A stretch of DNA of 64,000 nucleotides, from NCBI RefSeq assembly GCF_026540895.1, contig NZ_JALNUR010000003.1:186001-250000 (forward strand), given 5' to 3'. Below are positions 39,782-49,201 of the stretch, in pieces. The translations under genes and the position numbers were made by a program. Source of the DNA: Sphingomonas sp. GM_Shp_1. Lineage in GTDB: Bacteria; Pseudomonadota; Alphaproteobacteria; Sphingomonadales; Sphingomonadaceae. A model generated the notes under the pieces. The model did not search any database and was not told the DNA's origin. It was given only the letters and a program-made list of their open reading frames with translations. Positions within the stretch are counted from its first letter, which is position 1, and every line of letters starts with the position of its first letter.

Positions 39782-40774
39782 TCAGTGCGTGCTGTGCAGC
39801 GACGGACGGTCGGCGGACAGGCCGGCCGGGGCAAGCTTGGTGTTCAGAACCCAGCCGACATTGTCGTTCTCATCCGCGACTTCCCACCACAGGCCGTTCT
39901 TCGTACCGGTCGGATAGACGGTGGATCCGGCCGGGATTGTGCGAATCACCTTGGCCGAGGCTGCCGCGCTGCTCCGCAGGGCGATATCGGCCTGCGCCGT
40001 GAAGGTCTTGGCGGGCGCGGCCTCGGCCGTTCCGGCGGCCCCCGGCGTAATGAGGCCCAGGCCGCTCACCAGCTTCGAATAGGCCTGGATGAACGACAGG
40101 GTCACGATGCGGCCGATATCGGTATTGTCATAACCGCCACCCACGGCCCCCGCGACCGCGAAGAAGCCGCCGCCACCCAGTGACAGGTTGTTCTTGGCCG
40201 CATAGCCCTCTTCGGTGGCGATCGTCTCGGTGGTGCGGACATTGGTCAGCGAGAGGACGGTGTTGGCCTCCATCTTCTTCGACTTGATGCCGCCCAGCAG
40301 GCCGCCCACGCGGCCGCCCAGCAAACCGCCGATCCCCGCCGCGGCGCCGCTGCCGCTGGTATTGGAATTGGCGCCCTGAACCTCGGCGACCAGCACATAG
40401 TCCGCCGCCTTCACCTGACCCTGGCCGACATTCGATCCGCGTTGCAGGCCCAGATTGCCGCCCAGCGCGCGTTCGCGCTCCGCCGCATTCAGCCCCGCGC
40501 CGCGATCGACCAGGTTGAAGCAGCCGGACCGCTGGACCAGCACCTTCAGCAGCTTGGACGGGGGTGCGAGGTTCCACGCGCCCGTCACGCTCGACGTGTC
40601 GCCATCGACGATCGACAGTGTGCCCAGTTTGCGTGCGCAATGCGGCACGTCATTCGCGGTGGCTTCCTGCAAACGCTGTCCACTGCTCGGCTTGGCGAGC
40701 TTCTGGGCGGCGACGGGGCCGGAGGCGATCAGGCCAAGGCTGGCGATGACGGTGGCGACGGACGATTTGATCAC
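39782..40774 (-). CDS. exported CsgG-like protein fused to a C-terminal SH3 domain
   Basis: 330 residues from GTG 40774, supported by GGGGAG a few bases upstream. A signal peptide ends near V-A-A-Q, with no lipobox Cys. The CsgG/HfaB-like region (about 25-240) contains L-L-K-V-L-V-Q-R-S-G-C-F-N-L-V-D-R-G and A-A-D-Y-V-L-V-A-E-V, with a Gly-rich insert G-G-L-L-G-G-R-V-G-G-L-L-G-G. Residues about 265-320 form a bacterial SH3 domain (A-L-R-S-S-A-A-A-S-A-K-V-I-R-T-I-P). No curli genes are nearby. It has its own terminator. Confidence 0.8.
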   Translation of the reverse strand: MIKSSVATVIASLGLIASGPVAAQKLAKPSSGQRLQEATANDVPHCARKLGTLSIVDGDTSSVTGAWNLAPPSKLLKVLVQRSGCFNLVDRGAGLNAAERERALGGNLGLQRGSNVGQGQVKAADYVLVAEVQGANSNTSGSGAAAGIGGLLGGRVGGLLGGIKSKKMEANTVLSLTNVRTTETIATEEGYAAKNNLSLGGGGFFAVAGAVGGGYDNTDIGRIVTLSFIQAYSKLVSGLGLITPGAAGTAEAAPAKTFTAQADIALRSSAAASAKVIRTIPAGSTVYPTGTKNGLWWEVADENDNVGWVLNTKLAPAGLSADRPSLHSTH

Positions 40775-40886
40775 GGTAAGCTCCCCAACAAACCGCACGG
40801 CCTTCAGGGATTGCCGCCCCCATGACCGTGCATCCTGCGCAGGCGTCTAGCACTCCGACGCAGGACAGGCTAGGCGCTGCGGGATC

Positions 40887-42698
40887 ATGACCACGCCGCT
40901 CGACAAGATTCGCAACTTCTCCATCATCGCGCATATCGACCATGGCAAGTCGACGCTCGCCGATCGCCTGATCCAGTTCACCGGCGGCCTGACCGACCGC
41001 GAGATGAGTGAACAGGTTCTCGATAACATGGAGATCGAGAAGGAACGCGGCATCACCATCAAGGCGCAGACTGTGCGCCTGGCGTATAAGGCGCAGGACG
41101 GCGAGACGTACACGCTGAACCTGATGGACACGCCGGGCCATGTCGACTTCGCCTATGAGGTCAGCCGCTCACTGGCGGCGTGCGAGGGCGCGCTGCTGGT
41201 GGTCGATGCGGCGCAGGGCGTCGAGGCGCAGACACTGGCCAATGTCTATCAATCGATCGAGCACAACCATGAGATCGTGCCCGTCATCAACAAGATCGAC
41301 CTGCCCGCCGCCGAACCCGAAAAGGTCCGCGCCGAGATCGAGGATGTGATCGGCATCGACGCCTCGGGCGCGGTGCTGGCCAGCGCCAAGTCGGGCATCG
41401 GCATCGGCGATATTCTCGAATCGATCGTCAAGAACATCCCCGCGCCCAAGGGCGATGCGACCGCGCCGCTGAAGGCGATGCTGGTCGATAGCTGGTATGA
41501 CCCGTATCTGGGCGTCGTCATCCTGGTGCGCGTGATGGAAGGTACCCTGAAAAAGGGTCAGCAGATCAAGTTCATGCAGGCGGGCACCACCCATCTGATC
41601 GATCGCGTCGGCTGTTTCCGGCCCAAGATCGAGCAACTGACCGAATTGGGCGTCGGCGAGATCGGCTTCATCACCGCGCAGATCAAGGACGTGGCGCAGG
41701 CCCGTGTCGGCGACACGCTGACCGACGCCAAGAGGCCGACCGACCAGCCGCTGCCGGGCTTCAAGGAAGTTCAGCCCGTCGTGTTCTGCGGCCTGTTCCC
41801 GGTCGACGCCAACGATTTCGAGAAGCTGCGCGAGTCGATCAGCAAGCTGCGGCTGAACGACGCCTCGTTCAGCTTCGAGATGGAGACATCCGCCGCGCTC
41901 GGCTTCGGTTTCCGTTGCGGTTTCCTGGGCCTGCTGCATCTGGAGATCATCCAGGAGCGGCTGACCCGAGAGTACGACCTGGACCTGATCACCACCGCGC
42001 CGTCGGTGGTCTACCAGATCGAGCTGACGCATGGCGGCGGGCAGATCGACTTGCACAATCCGGCGGACATGCCCGATCCCAACAAGATCGAGTCGATCAG
42101 CGAGCCGTGGATCGAGGCGACCATCTATGTGCCCGACGAATATCTGGGTTCGATCCTGAAGCTGTGTCAGGACCGGCGCGGTATTCAGAAGAACCTCACT
42201 TATGTCGGCGGCCGGGCGCAGGCGACCTATGAGCTGCCGCTCAACGAAGTGGTGTTCGACTTTTACGACCGGTTGAAGTCGCTGTCGAAGGGCTATGCCA
42301 GCTTCGACTATCATCAGATCGGCTATCGCGAGGGCGACCTCGTCAAAATGTCGATCCTGGTCAACGAGGAGCCGGTCGATGCGCTGTCGATGATCGTCCA
42401 TCGCGGCACCGCCGAGACGCGCGGACGCGGCATGTGCGAGCGGCTGAAGGAACTCATCCCACGCCACCTGTTCAAAATCCCGATCCAGGCCGCGATCGGC
42501 GGCAAGGTCATCGCGCGCGAGACGATCAGCGCGATGCGCAAGGACGTGACCGCCAAATGCTATGGCGGCGACGCAACCCGTAAGCGCAAACTGCTGGAAA
42601 AGCAGAAAAAGGGTAAGGCGAAGATGCGCGAGTACGGCTCGGTCAGCATCCCGCAGGAAGCCTTCATCGCCGCCCTTCGCATGGGCGACGAAGCGTAA
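40887..42698 (+). CDS. lepA: elongation factor 4 (LepA)
   Basis: 603 residues, full length. GTP-binding motifs are A-H-I-D-H-G-K-S-T (residues 15-23), D-T-P-G-H and N-K-I-D-L-P. The C-terminal LepA-specific domain ([16 protein letters not shown]) is intact. It is a ribosomal GTPase that back-translocates or assists stalled ribosomes. Its 3' end is followed by the 16-bp perfect hairpin at 42702. Confidence 0.97.
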   Translation: MTTPLDKIRNFSIIAHIDHGKSTLADRLIQFTGGLTDREMSEQVLDNMEIEKERGITIKAQTVRLAYKAQDGETYTLNLMDTPGHVDFAYEVSRSLAACEGALLVVDAAQGVEAQTLANVYQSIEHNHEIVPVINKIDLPAAEPEKVRAEIEDVIGIDASGAVLASAKSGIGIGDILESIVKNIPAPKGDATAPLKAMLVDSWYDPYLGVVILVRVMEGTLKKGQQIKFMQAGTTHLIDRVGCFRPKIEQLTELGVGEIGFITAQIKDVAQARVGDTLTDAKRPTDQPLPGFKEVQPVVFCGLFPVDANDFEKLRESISKLRLNDASFSFEMETSAALGFGFRCGFLGLLHLEIIQERLTREYDLDLITTAPSVVYQIELTHGGGQIDLHNPADMPDPNKIESISEPWIEATIYVPDEYLGSILKLCQDRRGIQKNLTYVGGRAQATYELPLNEVVFDFYDRLKSLSKGYASFDYHQIGYREGDLVKMSILVNEEPVDALSMIVHRGTAETRGRGMCERLKELIPRHLFKIPIQAAIGGKVIARETISAMRKDVTAKCYGGDATRKRKLLEKQKKGKAKMREYGSVSIPQEAFIAALRMGDEA

Positions 42699-42701
42699 AC
42701 C

Positions 42702-42740
42702 CTTCATTCCTCCCCAAGCTCTGTTTGGGGAGGAATGAAG
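42702..42740. repeat. perfect 16-bp stem-loop after lepA (family 2-like hairpin)
   Basis: CTTCATTCCTCCCCAA (42702-42717), 7-nt loop, TTGGGGAGGAATGAAG (42725-42740). The CTCCCC/GGGGAG core is that of the family 2 ends. No T run follows, so it is not a classic terminator although it could still stabilise or end the lepA mRNA. Confidence 0.8.
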
Positions 42741-42831
42741 CGGCCTTCAGCCTCCCCAAAACGGGAGAAAATCGTTCCTTGCGCGTTACAGCCAAAAGCC
42801 GCCATCACGCCGCTTCAGGGGCACGCCATCG

Positions 42832-43584
42832 ATGAAACCATTTCCCATCCTCGCGCTATTCGGCGCGCTGAGTGTGTCGGCGCCCGCCGTCGCGCAGAAT
42901 CGCGCGCCCCTGGTTCTTGCCGCGGCCAGCCTTCAGGAATCGATGACCGCCGCCGCCGATAGCTGGGCGAAGAAGGGGCATCCCCGGCCTGTCATCTCCT
43001 TCGCCGCCTCCTCGGCCTTGGCGCGACAGGTACAGGCGGGGGGCAAGGCCGATCTGTTCGCCTCGGCGGACGAGGAATGGATGGACGTCCTGCAAAAGGA
43101 CGGGCTGCTCGCCGACCGGACCCGCAGCGCCTTCCTGGGCAATCGGCTGGTCGTCATCGCACCAGCGGGCAAGGGCGGTCAGGTGACCACGCGGACGCTG
43201 GCAAAGACGCTGTCCGCCGGGCCGCTCGCCATGGCCGATACCGACAGCGTACCGGCGGGCAAATATGGCAAGGCCGCACTCGAAAAGCTGGGCGCATGGA
43301 GCGCCGTCGCCCCGCATGTGGTGCGGGCGGAGAATGTCCGCGCGGCGCTCGCTTTGGTCGAGCGGGGCGCCGCGCCTTATGGGATCGTCTATGCGACGGA
43401 TGCCAAGGCGTCGCCGCGCGTCCATGTCGTCGGCCTGTTTCCGGCGGCCAGCCATAGCCCGATCACCTATCCGCTCGCCCGGTTGAAGGCCTCTACCAAC
43501 CCCCAGGCCGAAGGCTTCCGCCGCTTCCTGCTGTCGAGCGAGGGCAAGGCGATCTTCCGGCGTTACGGTTTCTCGACGCGATGA
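42832..43584 (+). CDS. modA: molybdate ABC transporter, periplasmic binding protein
   Basis: 250 residues with a signal peptide (cleavage near P-A-V-A-Q-N). L-V-L-A-A-A-S-L-Q-E-S-M at the mature start and S-F-A-A-S-S-A-L-A-R-Q-V-Q-A-G are the oxyanion-binding motifs of ModA; A-D-L-F-A-S-A-D-E-E-W-M follows. It delivers molybdate to ModBC. First gene of a compact modABC operon; no ModE-box was recognised upstream. Confidence 0.95.
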   Translation: MKPFPILALFGALSVSAPAVAQNRAPLVLAAASLQESMTAAADSWAKKGHPRPVISFAASSALARQVQAGGKADLFASADEEWMDVLQKDGLLADRTRSAFLGNRLVVIAPAGKGGQVTTRTLAKTLSAGPLAMADTDSVPAGKYGKAALEKLGAWSAVAPHVVRAENVRAALALVERGAAPYGIVYATDAKASPRVHVVGLFPAASHSPITYPLARLKASTNPQAEGFRRFLLSSEGKAIFRRYGFSTR

Positions 43585-43591
43585 CGGTCTG

Positions 43592-44281
43592 ATGCTGTCA
43601 CCCGAGGAATGGGGCATCGTCCGGCTATCGTTGCTCGTGGGCGGCACGGCGATGCTGGTGACCCTGCCGATCGCGTTCGTCCTGGCATGGCTGTTGGCGC
43701 GGGGGCGATTTCCGGGGCGGGTGCTGCTCGACGGCATCGTCCATCTGCCATTGGTGGTGCCGCCGGTCGTGACCGGCTGGGTGCTGCTCCTCGCCTTCGG
43801 GCCGGAGGGACCGATCGGTCGCTGGTTGAGCGAATGGTTCGGGGTGACTGTGCTGTTCCGCTGGACCGGGGCGGCGATCGCGGCGGCGGTCATGGCCCTG
43901 CCGCTGGTCGTGCGCGCGATCCGTCTGTCGATCGAGGCGGTCGATCCGCGTCTGGAACAGGCTGCGCGGACGCTGGGCGCGGGGCGGGCCCGGGTCTTCG
44001 CCACTATCACCCTGCCGCTGTGCGCGCCGGGCCTGTTGGCGGGCCTGGTGCTCGGCTTCGCCCGCTCGATCGGGGAGTTCGGGGCGACGATCACCTTCGT
44101 CTCCAACGTGCCGGGGGAGACGGCCACCCTGCCGCTCGCCATCTATTCCGCGCTCCAGCGTCCCGGCGGCGAGGATATGGTGTGGCGGCTCGCGACCGTA
44201 TCGGTGGTGCTGTCGCTGATCGCGCTGGTCGCGTCGGAATGGCTGGCGCGGCGCATGGGGCGGGGTCTGCATGTCCTTTGA
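43592..44281 (+). CDS. modB: molybdate ABC transporter permease
   Basis: 229 residues with five or six transmembrane helices. The inner-membrane coupling loop reads E-Q-A-A-R-T-L-G-A-G-R-A-R-V-F (about 125-139), as in ModB/CysTW permeases. It starts 7 bp after modA and overlaps modC by 11 bp. Confidence 0.95.
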   Translation: MLSPEEWGIVRLSLLVGGTAMLVTLPIAFVLAWLLARGRFPGRVLLDGIVHLPLVVPPVVTGWVLLLAFGPEGPIGRWLSEWFGVTVLFRWTGAAIAAAVMALPLVVRAIRLSIEAVDPRLEQAARTLGAGRARVFATITLPLCAPGLLAGLVLGFARSIGEFGATITFVSNVPGETATLPLAIYSALQRPGGEDMVWRLATVSVVLSLIALVASEWLARRMGRGLHVL

Positions 44282-44876
44282 CGTCGATGTTTCCGTCTTG
44301 CGTGGCGACAGCCGAATCGCGGCGCGCTTCGCGACCGGCCCCGGCGCCACCGTGCTGTTCGGTCCGTCGGGCGTGGGCAAGACCAGCATCCTGCAAATGG
44401 TGGCGGGATTGCTCCGTCCCGAAAGCGGCCATGTCCGCGTCGCGGGCGAGACTCTGTTCGATGCGGATGCCCGTATCGATGTGCGGCCGGATCGGCGGCG
44501 GATCGGCTATGTCTTTCAGGAGGCGCGACTATTCCCGCATATGCGGGTCGCAGCCAATCTCCGCTACGGGCAGCGGCGCGGGGAGGGCGATAGCGATGGG
44601 ATCGTGGCGATGCTAGGCATCGGCCATCTGCTCGATCGCTGGCCGCGCAGCCTGTCCGGCGGCGAGGCGCGGCGGGTGGCAATCGGGCGCGCACTGCTCA
44701 GTGGCCCGCGCGTGCTGCTGCTCGATGAGCCGCTATCGTCGCTCGACCGCGCGCGCCGAGGGGACATTCTCGACGCGCTGGTGGCCGTACGGGACCGGAC
44801 AGGAATTCCGATCCTGATGGTGACGCACGATCCGGACGAAGCCGAACGCATCGCCACCGATATCGTCCGGCTTTAG
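44271..44876 (+). CDS. modC: molybdate ABC transporter ATP-binding protein, without TOBE domain
   Basis: 201 residues. Walker A G-P-S-G-V-G-K-T-S (residues 24-32), signature L-S-G-G-E-A-R-R-V and Walker B V-L-L-L-D-E-P-L-S-S-L-D. It ends just after the H-loop (V-T-H-D-P-D), whereas E. coli ModC (about 350 residues) carries a C-terminal TOBE domain that binds molybdate and inhibits transport. Short ModC forms are known, so this need not be a defect. It ends at the convergent GH3 gene with 4 bp overlap. Confidence 0.93.
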   Translation: MSFDVDVSVLRGDSRIAARFATGPGATVLFGPSGVGKTSILQMVAGLLRPESGHVRVAGETLFDADARIDVRPDRRRIGYVFQEARLFPHMRVAANLRYGQRRGEGDSDGIVAMLGIGHLLDRWPRSLSGGEARRVAIGRALLSGPRVLLLDEPLSSLDRARRGDILDALVAVRDRTGIPILMVTHDPDEAERIATDIVRL

Positions 44877-47104
44877 ATCAGCTCGAACGTCTTGCGGTCG
44901 CCATCGACCGAACTGGTCGCCACCCACAGGTCATACTGTCCCGGCTCGACCACCCAGTCATCCTCGCCCCAGAAGCGCAGGTCGTCGCGGGTCAGCGACA
45001 GGCGCACGGTCCGCGACTGGCCGGGGTTCAGCGTCACCCGTTCGAACCCCTTCAATTCGCGCACCGGGCGGGTCCGGCTGGCGACCTTGTCGTGGACATA
45101 GAGTTGCACCACCTGCGACCCCGCCCGTGAGCCGGTGTTGGTGACGGTCGCGGTCACCTCCATCCTGTCGGTCATGCGCGGCGGTACCGTGACGTCGGAA
45201 ACCCGCCACTGGGTATAGCTGAGGCCATAGCCGAAGGGATAAAGCGCCTCGTTCTTCGTCTCGCGATAGCGGGCCTTGTATTCCTGAGTTCCGGTGTCGG
45301 GCGCGGGGCGGCCCGTATTCTTGTGATTGTAGAAATAGGGCTGCTGCCCACTCTCGCACGGGAAGCTGACCGAGAGTTTGGCCGAAGGGTTCACATCGCC
45401 GAACAGCACATCGGCGATCGCGTTGCCGCTCTCCGAACCCAGGAACCAGGTGGCAAGAATGGCGGGCGCGTCCTTGACGGCACCGTGCAACGCCAGCGCG
45501 CGGCCGTGGCGGAGCAGGACGACCACCGGCTTGCCCGTTGCCGCCACGGCTTCGGCGAGGTCCATCTGCGCTTGCGGAATGGTGATCTCCGCCCGCGACT
45601 GCGCCTCGCCCGACATGAGCTGCGTCTCCCCGACAGCGAGCAGCACCACATCCGCCGCCCGCGCCGCCGCCACCGCCGCGTCGATCCCGCCGGGGATGGC
45701 GGCTTCGACATCCGATCCCTTGACCACATCGACCGTCAGCTTGCGATTGCGAAGCCCCTGCGCGACCGAGACGTTCAGCCGGGCATCCGACATGAAGGCC
45801 CAGGTCCCGACGACATTGTCCCGGTCCTCACCGAACGGGCCGATCAGCGCGATGCGTCCCGGATCGGCCTTGAGCGGCAGCAGATCGCCCTCATTCTTCA
45901 GCAACACGATCGAGCGCGCCCCCGCCTCGCGTGACAGCTTCAGCATGGCGGGTGTCGATACCTGGGTCCGCTCCGCCTTTTGGCTGATCGAGCGATAGGG
46001 ATTGTCGAACAGCCCGATGGCGTCCTTCAGCGAAAGGACACGGCGCACCGCCTCGTCCAGCCGGGCCATGGGAACCTCGCCCTTCTCGACCAGATCGGGT
46101 AGCCATAGATTGAACAGGTTGGAGGCCATGGCCATGTCCATCCCCGCCAGGAACGCCTTCTTCGCGGCGTCGCGACCATCGGCGGCATAGCCATGCGCGA
46201 TCAGTTCCTCATCGGCGGTGTAGTCGCCGACGACCATCCCCTTGAAACCCCATTGCTTGTGAAGAAGGTCGGTCAGCAGCCAGTGATTGCCCGACGACGG
46301 CACGCCGTGGATGTCGTTGAACGCCGACATGATCGTCGCGACCCCGGCATCGACACAGGCCTTGAAGGGGGCGAGGTGAACCTCGTGCAGGGTCTGGGGT
46401 GAAATCTCGGTATAGTTGTAATCCATGCCGCCGCTGACCGCGCCATAGGCGGCGAAATGCTTGGCGCAGGCGGCGACGCTGGTCGGGTCGCGCAGGTCAC
46501 GCCCCTGAAAGCCGCGCACCCGCGCGACGGCGAGCCTGGTGCCCAGATACACATCCTCGCCCGAGCCTTCCGCGACGCGCCCCCAGCGCTGGTCGCGCGC
46601 GACATCGACCATGGGGGCGAAGGTCCATTGCATGCCCAGCGCGGTCGTCTCGATCGCCGCCGCTCGTGCGGTGCGCTCGGCCAGGTCGGGGTCGAAGGCG
46701 CAGGCCTCCGCGATCGGCAGCGGATAGGCGGTGCGAAGGCCATGGATCACATCGCCCGCGAAGATCAGCGGGATCTTCAATCGCGTCTGCATCATCGCGT
46801 CCTGCGCCGCCTTCGCCCCCGCATAGCCGACGCCATTGAACAGCATCCCGATCTCGCCCTTGCGGATGCGCGCCATTTGCGCGGCGGCGTCGTTACGCGC
46901 TGGCAGGCCGGGGTTGAAGGGCAGGCCGATGGGCCGGATCTGGTCGGAGAAGCAGGACAATTGCCCGGCCTTCTCCGCCAGGGTCATCCGCCCGATCAGC
47001 GTTTCGATCCGGTCGGATTGCGCGAGCGCCCGACCACCCAAGGACAGCCCGGCGATGGTCGCGCCGGCCTTGAGCATCTGGCGACGATCCAGGGTGGGGG
47101 ACAT
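44873..47104 (-). CDS. bglX: glycoside hydrolase family 3 beta-glucosidase/xylosidase
   Basis: 743 residues. A Tat-like signal (D-R-R-Q-M-L-K-A-G then a hydrophobic stretch) predicts periplasmic export. The GH3 N-domain contains the nucleophile region K-G-M-V-V-G-D-Y-T-A, and A-K-H-F-A-A-Y-G is the substrate-binding K-H motif. The C-terminal domain and a Fn3-like domain (about 650-740) are present. It releases terminal beta-linked glucose or xylose. A 20-bp inverted repeat lies upstream (47121-47140). Confidence 0.93.
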   Translation of the reverse strand: MSPTLDRRQMLKAGATIAGLSLGGRALAQSDRIETLIGRMTLAEKAGQLSCFSDQIRPIGLPFNPGLPARNDAAAQMARIRKGEIGMLFNGVGYAGAKAAQDAMMQTRLKIPLIFAGDVIHGLRTAYPLPIAEACAFDPDLAERTARAAAIETTALGMQWTFAPMVDVARDQRWGRVAEGSGEDVYLGTRLAVARVRGFQGRDLRDPTSVAACAKHFAAYGAVSGGMDYNYTEISPQTLHEVHLAPFKACVDAGVATIMSAFNDIHGVPSSGNHWLLTDLLHKQWGFKGMVVGDYTADEELIAHGYAADGRDAAKKAFLAGMDMAMASNLFNLWLPDLVEKGEVPMARLDEAVRRVLSLKDAIGLFDNPYRSISQKAERTQVSTPAMLKLSREAGARSIVLLKNEGDLLPLKADPGRIALIGPFGEDRDNVVGTWAFMSDARLNVSVAQGLRNRKLTVDVVKGSDVEAAIPGGIDAAVAAARAADVVLLAVGETQLMSGEAQSRAEITIPQAQMDLAEAVAATGKPVVVLLRHGRALALHGAVKDAPAILATWFLGSESGNAIADVLFGDVNPSAKLSVSFPCESGQQPYFYNHKNTGRPAPDTGTQEYKARYRETKNEALYPFGYGLSYTQWRVSDVTVPPRMTDRMEVTATVTNTGSRAGSQVVQLYVHDKVASRTRPVRELKGFERVTLNPGQSRTVRLSLTRDDLRFWGEDDWVVEPGQYDLWVATSSVDGDRKTFELI

Positions 47105-47120
47105 GGCACGCTCTCCTGCA

Positions 47121-47140
47121 ACATGATGATTTTGTCATGT
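47121..47140. promoter_or_regulatory. inverted repeat upstream of the GH3 gene
   Basis: ACATGA-N8-TCATGT (20 bp), perfect, 17 bp upstream of the GH3 start codon. It does not resemble the LacI palindrome at 52296, so another regulator or an RNA hairpin is possible. Confidence 0.45.
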
Positions 47141-47142
47141 CG

Positions 47143-47943
47143 CTACCGCCGAGGGGCGGCGGGGGCAAGGTCGCCGCACCAGAGGGCGCCGTGGATCAGG
47201 CGCGGGGTGCTGCAATGGGCGGGATGGGGAGGCGGGGTGCCGGGCGTCCATAGTTTCAGGCGGCGCAGCGTCTCGGGCATGTCGGAGTCGATCACGGGCA
47301 GGGTATTGCCGTCGCCATAGCGCGTCACGCTGCGATAGCGCAGCATGGGGGCATAGCGCCCCGACGTGCCGAGCCGGTTCACCGTGATCCAGAAGGCGAA
47401 GGGCGCATCCGATGTCGGCTCGGCAGAGATGATCGCGCCGCGCAAGGGTCCGTTTTCGATATAGCGAACCGCCTGATTGTTGTTGCGACCGGTCTTCAGG
47501 CCATAGACCGGCACGAACCTGTCGCCTGTTCGGTCATAGCCCAGGACGATGGTCCCCACGACCTGATCGCCATTGCTGCCGTGAAGGCTGGCCGCCTGCA
47601 CCCAGAGCAAAGGACGATCGGGTTCGGCCCGGATGATGCGTACGTCGTCGAGATAATGCGGCCGGTCATAGATGGTCGCCGGTCCCGTCCTGACCAGCAT
47701 CGCGTCGAGCGACGGGCGACAGCTTTTGCCACCGTCGCGCGTGACGCAAAGATGGAGTTCGCCGAGAACCTTCTCTGTCCCCCCGCCGAACGGGTCGGGT
47801 GTCTCCAGCCCCTGGGTCACAAGCAATTGCCAGCCCGGTTTCAGGCCAAAGGGTCGTGAAAGCTCGACCGGGGGCGGGGCGGTGTTGGCGGTCATCGTCA
47901 GGGCGATGAGGGGGAGCGTGGAAGACAGGCGACGATAGCTCAT
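47143..47943 (-). CDS. exported hypothetical protein (266 aa)
   Basis: A signal peptide is visible (S-S-T-L-P-L-I-A-L-T-M-T-A-N-T-A). The mature part is beta-rich with W-Q-L-L-V-T-Q-G-L and G-E-L-H-L-C-V-T-R-D-G-G-K-S-C, and four cysteines that could form two disulfides. It ends with P-H-P-A-H-C-S-T-P and W-C-G-D-L. I do not recognise a family. The gene lies 38 bp upstream of the GH3 gene on the same strand. Confidence 0.7.
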   Translation of the reverse strand: MSYRRLSSTLPLIALTMTANTAPPPVELSRPFGLKPGWQLLVTQGLETPDPFGGGTEKVLGELHLCVTRDGGKSCRPSLDAMLVRTGPATIYDRPHYLDDVRIIRAEPDRPLLWVQAASLHGSNGDQVVGTIVLGYDRTGDRFVPVYGLKTGRNNNQAVRYIENGPLRGAIISAEPTSDAPFAFWITVNRLGTSGRYAPMLRYRSVTRYGDGNTLPVIDSDMPETLRRLKLWTPGTPPPHPAHCSTPRLIHGALWCGDLAPAAPRR

Positions 47944-48141
47944 GCCGATGACCCCTGGTGAACGCGACGTCGGACGACGACCTGCTGGCGTTGTCAGGGG
48001 GAGTCTCCGCCGAGGCGAATGGCCAACGGATGAAGTCGGGGTGACATTCCGGCCAGTCAGAGGCTGACATTGGGCGGGGAGCGACGTTTCCTCGCTGGCA
48101 GGGGAGGAATGAAGATTGTGCAGTTTGAATGTCGATGGGGC

Positions 48142-49032
48142 CTAAAACAGCGTCGTCAGCAGGACCCCGCCGATGATGGCGACACCCGACAGGATCTGCC
48201 GCGCGCCCAGAGCCTCACGGAACAGGCGGTGCCCGGCCATGGCCGCGATCGGCGCCTCGATGATACCCAGCGCCCGGACCGGCGCGGCGGGCGACAGGGC
48301 GAGAGCGACGAACCAGCCCGCCGAGGCGCAGGCGCCGCACAGCCCGGCCCCCAGGGATGGACGCCAGCGGCGCAGCACTTCCGTCAAGGTGGCCGGATCG
48401 CGCCAGGCCAGGATCAGGCCGAGCGCGAGGCTCTGCATCGCCTGCACCACCGCGACACAGACCAGCGCGGCGAAGACCGGATGCGAGGAGTCCAGCGCGA
48501 GCGCCGCGTGGCGGAACGCGTTGAGCGAGAAACCGAAGAACAGGCCCGACGCCAGTCCCATCGCGGCCCCGATCAGCGAGGCGCGACGCTGTTCGGGTGG
48601 CGGCCAGGACAGGGCGACCAGACCGATGGTTGTGACGACCACGCCGACCCATGCGATGGCGCTGATCCGGTCGTGATAGACGATGAGGCCGAGCAGGGCG
48701 GCCAGCGGCAGCGAGCTCTGCTGAAGCGCGGTGCCGACCGCGAAACCCGAGCGGCGCATGGCGTCGAGCAGCGCGGCGGTGGCGAGCACCTGGGCCGTCG
48801 CGCCGACGATGGCCGATAGCCAAAAGGGCCCGGACCAGTGGAGATCCGCTCCCGGCGTGAAATGACGGGCGACGGTGACGAACAGGATCGAGAAGGGCAG
48901 CCCGAACAGGAACCGCACCAGCGTCGCACCCCATGGCCCCGACGACGACATGACCCCGCGTTGCAGGGCGTTGCGGCCGACCTGAAAGGTCGCGGCGGCG
49001 ACCGTGGCGGGTATCCATAACGGGTTGGACAT
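48142..49032 (-). CDS. DMT (EamA) family transporter
   Basis: 296 residues with ten hydrophobic helices in two EamA halves. The halves meet near residue 150. It should move a small metabolite across the inner membrane; substrate unknown. It stands alone, downstream of the rpsI terminator. Confidence 0.88.
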   Translation of the reverse strand: MSNPLWIPATVAAATFQVGRNALQRGVMSSSGPWGATLVRFLFGLPFSILFVTVARHFTPGADLHWSGPFWLSAIVGATAQVLATAALLDAMRRSGFAVGTALQQSSLPLAALLGLIVYHDRISAIAWVGVVVTTIGLVALSWPPPEQRRASLIGAAMGLASGLFFGFSLNAFRHAALALDSSHPVFAALVCVAVVQAMQSLALGLILAWRDPATLTEVLRRWRPSLGAGLCGACASAGWFVALALSPAAPVRALGIIEAPIAAMAGHRLFREALGARQILSGVAIIGGVLLTTLF

Positions 49033-49062
49033 GGGTTATTCGTCCTGAACTTGCCTCAAACG

Positions 49063-49094
49063 AAAAAGAGCGGCCCGTTGCCGGACCGCTCCTT
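49063..49094 (-). terminator. terminator of the rplM-rpsI operon
   Basis: Minus strand: AGCGGTCCG, loop GCAA, CGGGCCGCT then TTTTT. It lies about 108 bp past the rpsI stop. Confidence 0.88.
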
Positions 49095-49201
49095 CGGTAG
49101 CAAAGCCTGGCCACGCGGTCGGACATCGTCGGCTGTGCCGACGCTGCCGCCCGCCGTGGCGAGTCCGTGGATCGCTCGCGCAATCCACGGCTGCCCGCGT
49201 C

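Noticed and set aside
39782..42698. Curli biogenesis operon around the CsgG-like gene
   Set aside because: Neighbours are a tRNA and lepA; no CsgA/B/E/F-like protein is present.
42741..42831. Molybdenum cofactor riboswitch or ModE box before modA
   Set aside because: The 90-bp leader has no recognisable multi-stem aptamer or ModE palindrome.
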